64,000 bases of DNA from Ignavibacteriales bacterium (GCA_016707115.1 JADJIH010000001.1:62001-126000), one strand, 5' to 3'. Shown: positions 8,245 to 17,599, counted from the stretch's first letter. Translations and numbers: made by a program. Notes: generated by a model not told the origin, from the letters alone.

Positions 8245-10788
8245 ATGAATAATTTCTTCAGGATCTTTACATTCACTGTTGTTTTGTCCATTCAATTAAT
8301 TTTTGCCCAAACCAGTCCTCAAAATCTTTGGCAGGAAGTTGATGAATCACAAATTGTTCAGGTTGGTGAAAGATATATCATTCCGCAGGTTTACAGAACA
8401 ATTAAATTAAATGTTGAAGAAATGCAAAGTTTTTTATCAGGGGCTCCATTGGAATTTTCTAATGCAACTAGATCAACCGTTTTTATTTTAGATTTACCAA
8501 TGCCAAATGGTACAATGCAAAAGTTTTCAATTGTTGAATCACCGATTATGGCACCTGAACTTGCAGCAAAGTACCCGGAAATCAGAACTTATCTTGGTAA
8601 AGGAATCGATGATCCATTAGCTAATGTAAGATTTGATTTTACACTTCACGGTTTTCATGCAATGATACTTTCTCCTGAAGGAAATGTGTTTATTGATCCA
8701 TATAGTCTTGGTGATATACAAAATTATATATCGTACTACACTAAAGATTTTACAAAAATAGGAACTACATTTGAATGTGAAGTATTTTCTGATGAAAGTC
8801 GTTTAAATGAATTAAACTATTTAAGAGAATCAATGATTCTAACACCGACAGGTCCTCAGTTAAGAACATATAGATTAGCTCTTGCTTGTACAGGCGAGTA
8901 CACTTCTTTTTTTGGCGGAACAGTTCCTTTAGCTATGGCTGCGATTGTAACATCTGTTAATCGCGTAAATGGAGTGTATGAAAAAGAGGTTGCAGTAAGA
9001 ATGGTATTGGTCGCAAATAACGATACCTTAGTTTTCACAAACGCTGCTACAGATCCTTATTCAAATAATGATGGCGGTGCGATGCTTGGGCAAAATCAAA
9101 CTACGGTTGATGCCAGAATTGGCTCTCCTAATTATGATTTTGGTCACGTATTCAGTACTGGTGGCGGTGGTGTTGCATATCTTGGTGTTGTATGTGTTAA
9201 TGGTTTTAAAGCTCAGGGAGTAACAGGCTCAGGTGCACCAGTTGGTGATCCTTTTGATATCGATTATGTTGCCCACGAGATGGGACATCAATTTAGCGGT
9301 AACCATTCATTTAATGGAACAGCAGGTTCTTGCAGCGGCGGAAATAGAAATGCATCAACTGCTTACGAACCAGGCAGCGGATCAACAATTATGGCTTATG
9401 CAGGTATTTGTTCTCCTCAAAATCTTCAAAACAACAGCGATCCATATTTCCACGTTATTAATTTTGATGAAATTGTTTCATTTACAAATTCTGGCAGTGG
9501 AAATGGATGCGCAGTAATAACAAATACTGGAAATGGAGCACCAACAGTAACTGTTCCAACAGGCGGATTTTATATCCCTAAAAGCACACCATTTTCTTTA
9601 ACGGGCTCAGCTACTGATCCTAACGGTGATGCATTGACATACAATTGGGAAGAATTTGATCTCGGTCCTGCTGGTGCACCAGGCACTCCATCCGGTAACG
9701 CGCCAATTTTTAGAGCCTGGGCTCCGACAGCAAATCCAACAAGGTATTTCCCAAGACTTCAGAATTTGTTGAACAATACAACAGTTATAGGTGAAATACT
9801 TCCAACTTATGCACGAACTTTGACATTTAGATTAGTTGCAAGGGATAATAAAGTCGGCGGCGGCGGAGTTAACTATGCACAAATGCAGTTTAATGTTGAT
9901 GGAAACTCAGGTCCATTTGCTGTAACATCACCTAATACAAATGTAAATTGGGCCGGTAATTCTTTACAAACAATTACCTGGAATGTAACCAACACAAATG
10001 CTGCTCCGGTAAATTGTGCAAATGTTAGTATTCTGCTTTCAACAGATGGCGGTCAAACTTTTCCAAATGTTTTATTAGCAAGCACACCAAACGATGGAAG
10101 CGAATCTGTTACAATCCCAAATACTCCTTCAACTACAGCAAGAATAAAAGTGCAAGCAGTAGGAAATATTTTCTTTGATCTTTCTAATGTAAACTTTGTG
10201 ATTGAAGAAACTATTCCTGTTGAATTGATTTCTTTTACTGCTCAAAGAATTGATGCAGGAGTTGAACTTAATTGGAAGACAGCAACAGAAACAAATAACT
10301 CAGGCTTTACAATTGAACGAAGCAGAGATGAAGAAAACTTTACACAAATTGGATTTGTAAGCGGCAGAGGCACAACTACTGAAATAACCAGTTATAATTA
10401 TTTAGATACAGAAATTGAAACAGGAAAATATTATTACAGACTTAAACAAACTGATTTTGATGGAACATTTAAATACTTAAATGTAGTTCTTGTTGATGTT
10501 GGATTACCAAAACAATTTGAATTAAGCCAGAATCATCCTAATCCGTTTAATCCAACTACCACAATTAAATTTCAACTACCCGTTGATGCTAATGTAAGAA
10601 TTGAATTATTTAATTCTATCGGACAAAAAGTATCAGAATTGTTAAACAGTGATTTATCCGGTGGTGTTCACGAAGTAAATTTTGAAGGCTCGAATCTTTC
10701 CAGTGGAATTTATTATTACACAATGAACGCTGTTGGTAAAGATGGAAATAATTTTACTTCAACTAAGAAAATGATCTTGATGAAGTAA
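8245..10788 (+). CDS. T9SS-exported metzincin-like metalloprotease
   Basis: An 847-residue protein starts at ATG 8245 with a GAGGT ribosome-binding site; a GTG lies one codon earlier. Order of parts: signal peptide (VVLSIQLIFAQ), a propeptide-like region, and a reprolysin-like zinc protease domain with HEMGHQFSGNH at about residues 344-354 and a Met-turn STIMAYAGIC downstream. A domain resembling those beside PKD/FN3 modules follows, then a pre-sorting module (PVELISFTAQ...LNWKTATETNNSGFTIERS), and finally a T9SS type A sorting domain ending KKMILMK. It should be secreted or surface-attached and digest protein outside the cell. The third zinc ligand is kept, but Ser and Gly occupy the positions after HExxHxx where metzincins normally have Gly first. 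A strong terminator follows. Confidence 0.9.
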   Translation: MNNFFRIFTFTVVLSIQLIFAQTSPQNLWQEVDESQIVQVGERYIIPQVYRTIKLNVEEMQSFLSGAPLEFSNATRSTVFILDLPMPNGTMQKFSIVESPIMAPELAAKYPEIRTYLGKGIDDPLANVRFDFTLHGFHAMILSPEGNVFIDPYSLGDIQNYISYYTKDFTKIGTTFECEVFSDESRLNELNYLRESMILTPTGPQLRTYRLALACTGEYTSFFGGTVPLAMAAIVTSVNRVNGVYEKEVAVRMVLVANNDTLVFTNAATDPYSNNDGGAMLGQNQTTVDARIGSPNYDFGHVFSTGGGGVAYLGVVCVNGFKAQGVTGSGAPVGDPFDIDYVAHEMGHQFSGNHSFNGTAGSCSGGNRNASTAYEPGSGSTIMAYAGICSPQNLQNNSDPYFHVINFDEIVSFTNSGSGNGCAVITNTGNGAPTVTVPTGGFYIPKSTPFSLTGSATDPNGDALTYNWEEFDLGPAGAPGTPSGNAPIFRAWAPTANPTRYFPRLQNLLNNTTVIGEILPTYARTLTFRLVARDNKVGGGGVNYAQMQFNVDGNSGPFAVTSPNTNVNWAGNSLQTITWNVTNTNAAPVNCANVSILLSTDGGQTFPNVLLASTPNDGSESVTIPNTPSTTARIKVQAVGNIFFDLSNVNFVIEETIPVELISFTAQRIDAGVELNWKTATETNNSGFTIERSRDEENFTQIGFVSGRGTTTEITSYNYLDTEIETGKYYYRLKQTDFDGTFKYLNVVLVDVGLPKQFELSQNHPNPFNPTTTIKFQLPVDANVRIELFNSIGQKVSELLNSDLSGGVHEVNFEGSNLSSGIYYYTMNAVGKDGNNFTSTKKMILMK

Positions 10789-10823
10789 AAACGCGAGAAG
10801 CGAGACGTAATAAGTTATATTAC

Positions 10824-10849
10824 AAGGCACGAGCAATCGTGCCTTTTTT
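10824..10849 (+). terminator. Rho-independent terminator after the metalloprotease gene
   Basis: A 9-bp perfect stem AAGGCACGA/TCGTGCCTT around a GCAA tetraloop is followed by a T-tract to 10849. The same hairpin, base for base, occurs at 43094-43115 after another T9SS cargo gene. Confidence 0.9.
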
Positions 10850-10868
10850 ATTTATAACCATATCGAAT

Positions 10869-10876
10869 TATATTTG
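10869..10876 (+). promoter_or_regulatory. -7 promoter element of aguB
   Basis: TATATTTG matches the Bacteroidota -7 consensus TAnnTTTG and ends 23 nt before ATG 10900. The -33 position is only T-rich (part of the preceding terminator tract), so the promoter call rests on the -7 box. Confidence 0.4.
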
Positions 10877-10899
10877 CATACAAACAAATCAGAACAAAT

Positions 10900-11793
10900 A
10901 TGAAAAAACATCCAAAGAAATTTAAAGTTGGTTTAATCCAATTAGGCTTTTCAAAAAATCCAGATGATAATCTTAAAAAAGCAATTGTATGGATTGAGAA
11001 AGCCGCTAAAAAAGGTGCTCAGGTAATCTGCTTACCTGAACTTTTTCGTTCACAGTATTTCTGCCAATCTGAAAATATTGATTATTACGATTTAGCTGAA
11101 ACAATTCCAGGTCCTTCTACGGATGCTGTTTCTAAGATCGCAAAAAAATTAAAAGTCGTTGTTGTTGTTCCTCTGTTTGAAAAGAGAGCAACTGGACTTT
11201 ATCACAACTCACTTGCAGTTGTAAATACAAAAGGTGAGATAGCCGGTGTTTACCGCAAGATGCATATTCCGGATGATCCATCTTATTATGAAAAATATTA
11301 TTTCACTCCCGGTGATTTAGGATTTAAATCTTTTGATACAGAGTATGGAAACATTGGTACGCTAATCTGCTGGGATCAATGGTATCCGGAAGGTGCAAGA
11401 ATAACAGCACTACAAGGTGCAAGTATTTTATTTTATCCAACTGCAATCGGCTGGCATCCTCACGAAAAGAAAGAACATGGCAAGCCGCAGTTTGAAAGCT
11501 GGCAGACAATTCAACGATCTCATGCAATTGCAAATGGAGTTTATGTCGCATCGGTAAACAGAATAGGTTTAGAAAAAGAAACTAAAGATGCAGCAGGAAT
11601 TGAATTTTGGGGAAATAGTTTTATCTGTGATCCGCAAGGAATTATAATTGCAGAAGCATCGCACGATAAAGAAGAAATTCTTATTGCCGAAGTTGATCTT
11701 GATAGAATAGAATACATAAGACGCAATTGGCCGTTTTTACGAGACAGACGAATTGATGCTTATGGGGATATTACGAAGAGGTTTCTTAAGTAG
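10900..11793 (+). CDS. aguB: N-carbamoylputrescine amidase
   Basis: A 297-residue carbon-nitrogen hydrolase of the nitrilase superfamily. The catalytic triad is visible as Glu47 (CLPELFRSQYFC), Lys120 (VYRKMHIPDD) and Cys157 (LICWDQWYPEGAR). The YYEKYYFTPGD and IGWHPHE segments are typical of N-carbamoylputrescine amidase rather than general nitrilases. It converts N-carbamoylputrescine to putrescine, CO2 and ammonia in the cytoplasm. The partner agmatine deiminase is the next intact gene, so together they give putrescine from agmatine. No arginine decarboxylase is in the window. Confidence 0.95.
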   Translation: MKKHPKKFKVGLIQLGFSKNPDDNLKKAIVWIEKAAKKGAQVICLPELFRSQYFCQSENIDYYDLAETIPGPSTDAVSKIAKKLKVVVVVPLFEKRATGLYHNSLAVVNTKGEIAGVYRKMHIPDDPSYYEKYYFTPGDLGFKSFDTEYGNIGTLICWDQWYPEGARITALQGASILFYPTAIGWHPHEKKEHGKPQFESWQTIQRSHAIANGVYVASVNRIGLEKETKDAAGIEFWGNSFICDPQGIIIAEASHDKEEILIAEVDLDRIEYIRRNWPFLRDRRIDAYGDITKRFLK

Positions 11794-11841
11794 TTGAAAT
11801 TCAAAATTCAAAAGTAAAAATTCAAAAAGATGAAAACAAAA

Positions 11842-12060
11842 TGATCCTAAGGAAATTAAGGTTCGCTGTTATAAGTATTCAGTTGAAGGAAGTATGTTGG
11901 GAAAATTTCAATCGATTGTTGAGCAATGTATTAGTTGGGGCACTTTTGGGGGGGTTGGTAGAAGGGAAATCAGCACATTCAAAAAGGCTTTATTAAATTT
12001 TATGAGATGCTTTAAAATCAGCAATGAAACAAAATATTGGTTTTGTTTTTTAGGGGAGGG
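11842..12060 (+). pseudogene. Decayed four-helix-bundle (23S rRNA intervening-sequence type) gene remnant
   Basis: The 285-nt gap between aguB and aguA is not empty. Scattered over different frames are pieces that resemble the small four-helix-bundle family often called 23S rRNA intervening-sequence protein: a piece like EGKSAHSKRLY (compare the family's QSKADF stretch), an ALKSA-like helix, and ISNETKYWFCFL (compare the family's ETKYWLxLL). Several frameshifts and stops separate them and no full frame remains. The purine-rich 3' end (AGGGGAGGGG) now serves as the ribosome-binding region of aguA. The family match is from memory of the consensus, so this is tentative. Confidence 0.42.
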
Positions 12061-12078
12061 GTTGGATTTAAAAATACA

Positions 12079-13119
12079 ATGAAAATACAATTTAGACTAC
12101 CAGCAGAATTTGAGTATCACGAATCAACCTGGATTGGCTGGCCGAATAACAAACAAGATTGGCCGGGAAAATTTCAACCAATTCCATGGGTGTACGGAGA
12201 AATTGTTAGATATCTTTCCCGCGGTGAGAAAGTTAGAATCATTGTCCAATCAAGAGAACACCAGAAAAAAGCTGAACAAGTTTTAAAAGCAGTTAATGCT
12301 GATATGAGCAATGTGGAATTCTTTACTCTGAAAACAGATAGAAACTGGTTAAGAGACGCAGGGCCGCAATTTGTAAAGAATGAAAAAAACGAAACTGTTC
12401 TTATCAGCTTTAAGTTTAATGCGTGGGCTAAGTATGATAACTACAAGCTTGATGCTAAAATTCCTGGAATGATTTCTAAAAAACTTAAACTTGATTTGAT
12501 CAAAGCTGAACATCAAAAAAAAGAAGTTGTGCTTGAAGGTGGAAGCATTGATTACAATGGACTTGGAACTATTATCACAACTGAAGAATGTTTGATGGAT
12601 AATGAAATACAAGTACGTAATAAAAATTTTTCTAAAAAAGATTATGAAGATGTATTTAATAAATATCTCGGTGCAACAAATGTAATCTGGTTAAACAAAG
12701 GAATTGCCGGAGATGATACACACGGGCACGTGGATGATATAACCAGATTTGTAAATCCAAATACAGTTGTTACTGTTATGGAATCTCATCCGAATGATCC
12801 TAATTACATTCCATTGATGGAGAATAGAGAAATACTTGAAGGTGCAAAGTTGGAAGATGGTTCGAATCTAGAAATTGTAGAATTACCAATGCCTTCACCA
12901 GTTATATTTAGAGGAGAAAGATTACCTGCAAGCTATGCGAATTTTTATATTTCAAATTATGCCGTGCTTGTTCCAACGTTTAATGATGTAAACGATAAAA
13001 TTGCATTAGGAATATTATCTGAATTATTTACTGATAGACCGGTTATAGGAATTCACGCTGTTGATTTAGTCTGGGGATTAGGAACACTGCATTGTTTAAC
13101 ACACGAACAGATCTTATAA
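12079..13119 (+). CDS. aguA: Agmatine deiminase
   Basis: A 346-residue peptidyl-arginine-deiminase-like enzyme that hydrolyses agmatine to N-carbamoylputrescine and ammonia. I chose ATG 12079 (MKIQFRLPAEFEYHESTWIG) because agmatine deiminases begin with this PAE..H..T...WP motif; a frame extension to 12037 has no family support. Key parts are TDRNWLRDAGP, VVLEGGSIDYNG, DDTHGHVDDITRF (catalytic His and Asp) and the nucleophile Cys339 in GTLHCLTHEQ near the C-terminus. A very purine-rich ribosome-binding region lies upstream. It works with the preceding aguB. Confidence 0.95.
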   Translation: MKIQFRLPAEFEYHESTWIGWPNNKQDWPGKFQPIPWVYGEIVRYLSRGEKVRIIVQSREHQKKAEQVLKAVNADMSNVEFFTLKTDRNWLRDAGPQFVKNEKNETVLISFKFNAWAKYDNYKLDAKIPGMISKKLKLDLIKAEHQKKEVVLEGGSIDYNGLGTIITTEECLMDNEIQVRNKNFSKKDYEDVFNKYLGATNVIWLNKGIAGDDTHGHVDDITRFVNPNTVVTVMESHPNDPNYIPLMENREILEGAKLEDGSNLEIVELPMPSPVIFRGERLPASYANFYISNYAVLVPTFNDVNDKIALGILSELFTDRPVIGIHAVDLVWGLGTLHCLTHEQIL

Positions 13120-13156
13120 TAACTAATTTTAAATCATAATTTATTAGATTCAGTTT

Positions 13157-13221
13157 GTCATTCCCACGAAAGTGGGAATCTATTTTAAGATTCGTTGGAT
13201 TCCCGTTTTCACGGGAATGAC
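13157..13221. repeat. dRS3-like double-hairpin repeat element, copy 1
   Basis: Two palindromes lie in tandem: ATTCCC-N8-GGGAAT at 13160-13179 and again at 13199-13218. The whole 65-bp element is bounded by GTCATTCCC and GGGAATGAC in inverted orientation. A second copy, almost identical in the hairpins, lies at 44189-44255. The ATTCCC-N8-GGGAAT unit has the form of the dRS3 repeats known from Neisseria. Here it sits between the convergent ends of aguA and the EamA gene. Confidence 0.85.
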
Positions 13222-13256
13222 ACCAAGTAACCCCTGAAATTTGGATGTGTTATTTA

Positions 13257-14162
13257 TTAAAATCTCTTTAAAAGAGTTCGTTTATTACTTCCAATCTTAA
13301 CAAGAACAACTCCGGCTATTATCACGACTGAGGCAAGCAGAATAAAAATATTTAATTGCTCATTTAAAAAAATCCAGCCAAGAACTAAAGCAATAATTGG
13401 ATTTACATAAGCATAAGTGGAAACAAGTGAAAGCGGCAGATGTTCAATTGCGTAAATGTATGAACCATATCCGAATATTGATCCCATTACAACTAAGTAT
13501 GCAAGTGAGATCAATCCTGATTGTGTAAAATGTAATCCGGTAAACTCACCAAGAATAGCTCCGAGTATTATTTGAAGCGAGCCGACAATTAGCATTTGTA
13601 TAGAAGCACTCATAAGCGGATGAACACTTACTTTTTTGTACTTAGAATAAACTGATCCCAGTGACCAGGAAACAACCGCACCGAGAATACTTAGAACTCC
13701 AATCAAATATTTTGTTTCAAAAATATATTTTAAATCTCCGCCAAAAATTAATCCTACACCAAGACTGCCAATTATCAACCCGGTAATTACCATCCAATTT
13801 AGCTTTGGACCTTTTGGGAGAAATGATTCAACACCAACCATCCAAAAAGGAACAGTAGTGATTAATAAGGCTGCCAATCCGCTTTCAATCCATTGCTCAC
13901 CAACAACAACAAGTCCGTTACCAAAACCCAGTAATGCGATACCGATTATTGCAATGTGAATTAAATCTTCTTTTTTAGGAAACTGTTTGCCGCTTAATCT
14001 TAGAATTGTAATAAGAATTATTCCAGCAATTAACCAGCGAAAACCTGCAAACAATACAGGCGGAATTGTACCAACTCCTATTCGGATGAACAAATAAGTT
14101 GTTCCCCAAATAATGCAAATTGCAATCCAGGCTAAGTAAGCTCGTATGTTCGGTTTGTCCAT
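13257..14162 (-). CDS. EamA/DMT-family transporter
   Basis: A 301-residue integral membrane protein of the drug/metabolite transporter superfamily with two EamA repeats and about ten hydrophobic helices. The first repeat begins AWIAICIIWGTTYLFIRIGV and the second around residue 155; the C-terminal helices include STYAYVNPIIALVLGW, a hallmark of the second EamA unit. These proteins export amino acids, purines or other small metabolites across the inner membrane; the substrate cannot be read from the sequence. It is a single gene, convergent with aguA and separated from the T9SS operon by a terminator hairpin. Confidence 0.92.
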   Translation of the reverse strand: MDKPNIRAYLAWIAICIIWGTTYLFIRIGVGTIPPVLFAGFRWLIAGIILITILRLSGKQFPKKEDLIHIAIIGIALLGFGNGLVVVGEQWIESGLAALLITTVPFWMVGVESFLPKGPKLNWMVITGLIIGSLGVGLIFGGDLKYIFETKYLIGVLSILGAVVSWSLGSVYSKYKKVSVHPLMSASIQMLIVGSLQIILGAILGEFTGLHFTQSGLISLAYLVVMGSIFGYGSYIYAIEHLPLSLVSTYAYVNPIIALVLGWIFLNEQLNIFILLASVVIIAGVVLVKIGSNKRTLLKRF

Positions 14163-14199
14163 AAAATCTTTTTAATAATTGGCTTGTGAAACTTAATGA

Positions 14200-14235
14200 A
14201 TAAATAATAAAAGCCATCAAATATTATGATGGCTT
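14200..14235 (-). terminator. Terminator of the seven-gene T9SS cargo operon
   Basis: A 9-bp perfect stem (AAGCCATCA at 14211-14219 and TGATGGCTT at 14227-14235) encloses a 7-nt loop. On the minus strand it is followed by a T-rich run. It lies 30 nt after the last gene of the operon and before the EamA gene. Confidence 0.75.
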
Positions 14236-14264
14236 AAATTAAAAAGTGATATTAGGTGCAAATA

Positions 14265-15953
14265 TTATTTTAAAAGTATCATTTTTTTAGTTTCTATAAA
14301 ATCATTAACTCTTATTGAATACAAATAAACGCCGCTAGAAAGATTATCACCATTAAATTCCAATTCATATCTATCGGCTTTTTTAAATTCATTAAGCAGT
14401 GTTCGAATCTTTTGCCCTAATATATCAAACACCTCAATCGAAACTATTCCATCTTGCGGTAGTTCATATCTTATTGTTGTTGTGGGATTAAACGGATTGG
14501 GAAAGTTTTGTTCAAGTTTATAATCTAATATCGGGTTGATTGGTGCGCCTGAATGATAAGTGAGATTTATAAAATTATTTTCATATTCCTGAATTATCCC
14601 TTCTACAAATTCTTTTCCAGCTGTTATTGAAGCTAAACTATTGCTATCCTTTGCAGCAGTATATGCCACAATCAAATGCTGGGGCTCATTTAATAACAGG
14701 TTGAATGGTCCGCAGCTAAGCCTATTACGCTGATCCGTAAGTGCAGTATCTAACCATCCATAATTAATTAAGGGATCTCCCGAATACATAAAAAGTGGAT
14801 TAATAAAATTACAAATTGAATCAGGCACTACTATTCCTTCATTAAAAGTGCAAGGATTTATAAAACCGCCTTCAGGTTTTTGGCCTTGCATTCTATTATA
14901 AGTGGAATATTTTGACTCTACAAAAAACGGGTTTTCAAAGCGAAAATAATTTTGGAAAGAGGATGGACCCAAATTTCTATATCCCTCGTAAGAATAGATT
15001 CCATAATTAAATCCAAAATTATTTATTGCTTCTGAACCGAATCCACCTAAAGTTGTATCAATTACTTTTGGACCCTGAAGCAATGTAAAAAATATTGCTG
15101 GTGGATCTTCACCTAATTCAATATCTTCTCCTTCATTGTAAGAGTAGCTCGATCTTATTGTAGTATCGCATCCAGAAAGATCGTCTCCGTAGTCACCAAT
15201 ATCAGGGTCCGTATAAATTGAAAAGTAAACATTGGTAAGCGAATCAGATAGATATCCAGTGTTTCTAAGAGAATAAATAATAAATATTGTGTTCTGTAAT
15301 CCATTTTTATTACTTGCAAAAACTGTTTGACTTACTTCAATTCCAACCGGATATGTATCGTCAATCCTTCGGGGAGTTCGGGAGTCATTATAAATACACC
15401 AGGCTGTTATATCGCCCAACAGATAAGGCATATCTTCGTTTGAATCCCAGATGCCGTTGTAATTTTTATCGATGGGACTATATACTCCATCAAAATCACC
15501 ATCATAAAATTTAGCTCCAAAATTTACTGCATCTTTCCAATCCAGCCATGATTTACCAAACGGAATATCTGAATCTCTAACGACAAATATTTCTTTACTT
15601 GCTTCTGAGGAATCCTGAATTGTGCCAGGGATATAATCTTTTAGCAGTGAAGACGAGCTAACATTACTCATCCATATGTCATCATTGATTTTACCCGCCA
15701 GATAAAAACCGCCATCAAATAAAACCATATCACCGTTTAATTTTCCTCCTGTTCTTTCGTCTATATTAACACTGGCTAAAAAACCATAATTGTTTATTGG
15801 TAAAGTGAAATTATTAGCATCAATAAGAATTCTATCTCCAACTTTACCAGAACTATCTGGAGGTATTCTTACAACATTTGAATAAATAGATCCTGAAAAG
15901 AAGAATAAACAGGTTATCAGAATTCTAAATACTACTCTATTGCAATTTTTCAT
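14265..15953 (-). CDS. T9SS-exported cargo, paralogous family member 1
   Basis: A 562-residue exported protein with a signal peptide (ILITCLFFFSGSIYS), a family body and a C-terminal T9SS type A sorting domain (FNPTTTIRYELPQDG...KKMILLK). The body has the family order: NNFTLPINNYGFLAS, GGFYLAG, an SWLDWKDAV segment, an Asp-rich loop (DGDFDGVYSPIDKNYNG) that looks like paired calcium-binding loops, GDITAWCIYND, GIEVSQTVFAS and a DPDIGDYGDDLSGCD segment. No enzymatic motif is recognised. It is the last gene of the operon; its ATG overlaps the stop of the preceding gene by 4 nt. The last 70 or so codons are nearly identical in DNA to those of that neighbour. Confidence 0.85.
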   Translation of the reverse strand: MKNCNRVVFRILITCLFFFSGSIYSNVVRIPPDSSGKVGDRILIDANNFTLPINNYGFLASVNIDERTGGKLNGDMVLFDGGFYLAGKINDDIWMSNVSSSSLLKDYIPGTIQDSSEASKEIFVVRDSDIPFGKSWLDWKDAVNFGAKFYDGDFDGVYSPIDKNYNGIWDSNEDMPYLLGDITAWCIYNDSRTPRRIDDTYPVGIEVSQTVFASNKNGLQNTIFIIYSLRNTGYLSDSLTNVYFSIYTDPDIGDYGDDLSGCDTTIRSSYSYNEGEDIELGEDPPAIFFTLLQGPKVIDTTLGGFGSEAINNFGFNYGIYSYEGYRNLGPSSFQNYFRFENPFFVESKYSTYNRMQGQKPEGGFINPCTFNEGIVVPDSICNFINPLFMYSGDPLINYGWLDTALTDQRNRLSCGPFNLLLNEPQHLIVAYTAAKDSNSLASITAGKEFVEGIIQEYENNFINLTYHSGAPINPILDYKLEQNFPNPFNPTTTIRYELPQDGIVSIEVFDILGQKIRTLLNEFKKADRYELEFNGDNLSSGVYLYSIRVNDFIETKKMILLK

Positions 15954-17599
15954 TTTATCAGAACCATTTTTTTAGTTTCTATAAAATCATTAACTCTTAT
16001 TGAATACAAATAAACGCCGCTAGAAAGATTATCGCCATTAAATTCCAATTCATATCTATCGGCTTTTTTAAATTCATTAAGCTGTGTTCGAATCTTTTGC
16101 CCTAACATATCATACACCTCAATCGAAACTATTCCATCTTGCGGAAGTTCATATCTTATCGTTGTTGTGGGATTAAACGGATTGGGATAATTTTGATGAA
16201 GCACATAATTTGTAATAGGATTTGTTGGTGCCGGAGGATTATATGTCATTGAACTAAAATTACTTTGATATTCTTCAATCGCCTTCTGAACATTTTCTTT
16301 TGCAATGGTTATTGAATTAAGTTCATCAGATCCTCTGCCTACAACTAAAGCTAAAATAATTTCTATTGGTTTTGATTTTTCCAGCTTAAATGGACCAGTA
16401 CTTGCAAATTTTCTATCATCCAGAGGTATGTTATCCAACCAGCCAATTCTTTCAACCGGATCACCAGAAAACCAGTTAACAGGATTAACAGTATTGCAAT
16501 CAACATTTCCAAATACTTTTCCCCAAAGAGTATCGCAAGGATTTAAAGCATTTCCGTAGCCATCATTTCCCATTATATAATTCTTCACATATTGTAAATT
16601 ATCTGGAAAACTTTGACCAGGAGAGTTTTTACCATATCCGGCAAATGAAAATAGACCAGCATTCTTATATCCTGGGATTTTTTGCTCACTAAGTAAGACT
16701 CCATTTTTTATTAATGCAGTATCGTTGGTTTCGTCTGTACTGCATATCGGTCCCTGAATTATTGTTGTGTAAAAAGCTGGAGGATTTATTCCGTATTGTC
16801 CATCCTCACCCAAATTATAAGTGAAAATAGAATTTAGAGTTGTATCACTTCCGCTAAGATCATCAGTTGCATCACCAATATCGGTATCATCCCAGGGACT
16901 AAAAAACACTGAGTCTAAAACGTCATCAACAGTTCCCGTGTTTTCAATTTTATATTTTATAAAAATTATATTTTCCAGATCAGAATTATTTTTGGCAAAA
17001 AGTGTTTGCTGAATGTTTATTCCGATCGGGGAAACATTATATAATCTTTGGTTAACAGGAACGCCGTCATTATAAACACACCAGGCTATTTCATCTCCAA
17101 GCAGTGGAGGCATATCCTCATTTAAATCCCAGGTTCCGTTATAATTACGATCAATAGGATTGTAAACACCATCGCCATTCCCATCATAAAAATCAGCACC
17201 AAGCAAAACTGCCTCTTTCCATTTTTGCCAACTTGAACTGAAAGGAGTATCATCTTTTTTAACTACATAAATTATATTTAATGTGTCTTCAGGATTACTT
17301 CCAACCTTTCCTGGCTGATAGTCTTCAGAACCCTCGGATACGGTGTTTGAAAAGAACTGTCCATTAGCGTAGCCTGATAAAAAGAAACCAGACCTAAATA
17401 GAAATACACTTTCATCAAATTTTCCTCCTGCTCCATTAATAAATGGATCGGGATGAGGTACATTAGCACTTGCTAATGAACCCCTGTTATCAATTGGCAA
17501 ATTTATTTTGTTAACAAAAAAACGATGTGTTGTTTGTCCAATTATTTGTGAATAAAGGAGTAACGAAAAAAACAATATTAGCTTTACTAAATTTTTCAT
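15950..17599 (-). CDS. T9SS-exported cargo, paralogous family member 2
   Basis: A 549-residue paralogue of the downstream gene. It starts with a signal peptide (LILFFSLLLYSQIIGQ), then NKINLPIDNRGSLAS, GGKFDESVFLFRSGFFLSG, an SWQKWKEAV segment, the Asp-rich loop DGNGDGVYNPIDRNYNG, GDEIAWCVYND, GINIQQTLFA, and ends with a T9SS sorting domain (KKMVLIK). The loop DxNxDGxxxPxDxNxNGxxD resembles thrombospondin type-3/dockerin calcium sites, which is inference. Function is unknown. Its ATG overlaps the FG-GAP gene stop by 4 nt, so the two are translationally coupled. Confidence 0.85.
   Translation of the reverse strand: MKNLVKLILFFSLLLYSQIIGQTTHRFFVNKINLPIDNRGSLASANVPHPDPFINGAGGKFDESVFLFRSGFFLSGYANGQFFSNTVSEGSEDYQPGKVGSNPEDTLNIIYVVKKDDTPFSSSWQKWKEAVLLGADFYDGNGDGVYNPIDRNYNGTWDLNEDMPPLLGDEIAWCVYNDGVPVNQRLYNVSPIGINIQQTLFAKNNSDLENIIFIKYKIENTGTVDDVLDSVFFSPWDDTDIGDATDDLSGSDTTLNSIFTYNLGEDGQYGINPPAFYTTIIQGPICSTDETNDTALIKNGVLLSEQKIPGYKNAGLFSFAGYGKNSPGQSFPDNLQYVKNYIMGNDGYGNALNPCDTLWGKVFGNVDCNTVNPVNWFSGDPVERIGWLDNIPLDDRKFASTGPFKLEKSKPIEIILALVVGRGSDELNSITIAKENVQKAIEEYQSNFSSMTYNPPAPTNPITNYVLHQNYPNPFNPTTTIRYELPQDGIVSIEVYDMLGQKIRTQLNEFKKADRYELEFNGDNLSSGVYLYSIRVNDFIETKKMVLIK

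Noticed and set aside
11894..12082. 62-residue open frame between aguB and aguA
   Set aside because: It covers only part of the suspected four-helix-bundle remnant, has no ribosome-binding site and does not form a complete domain.
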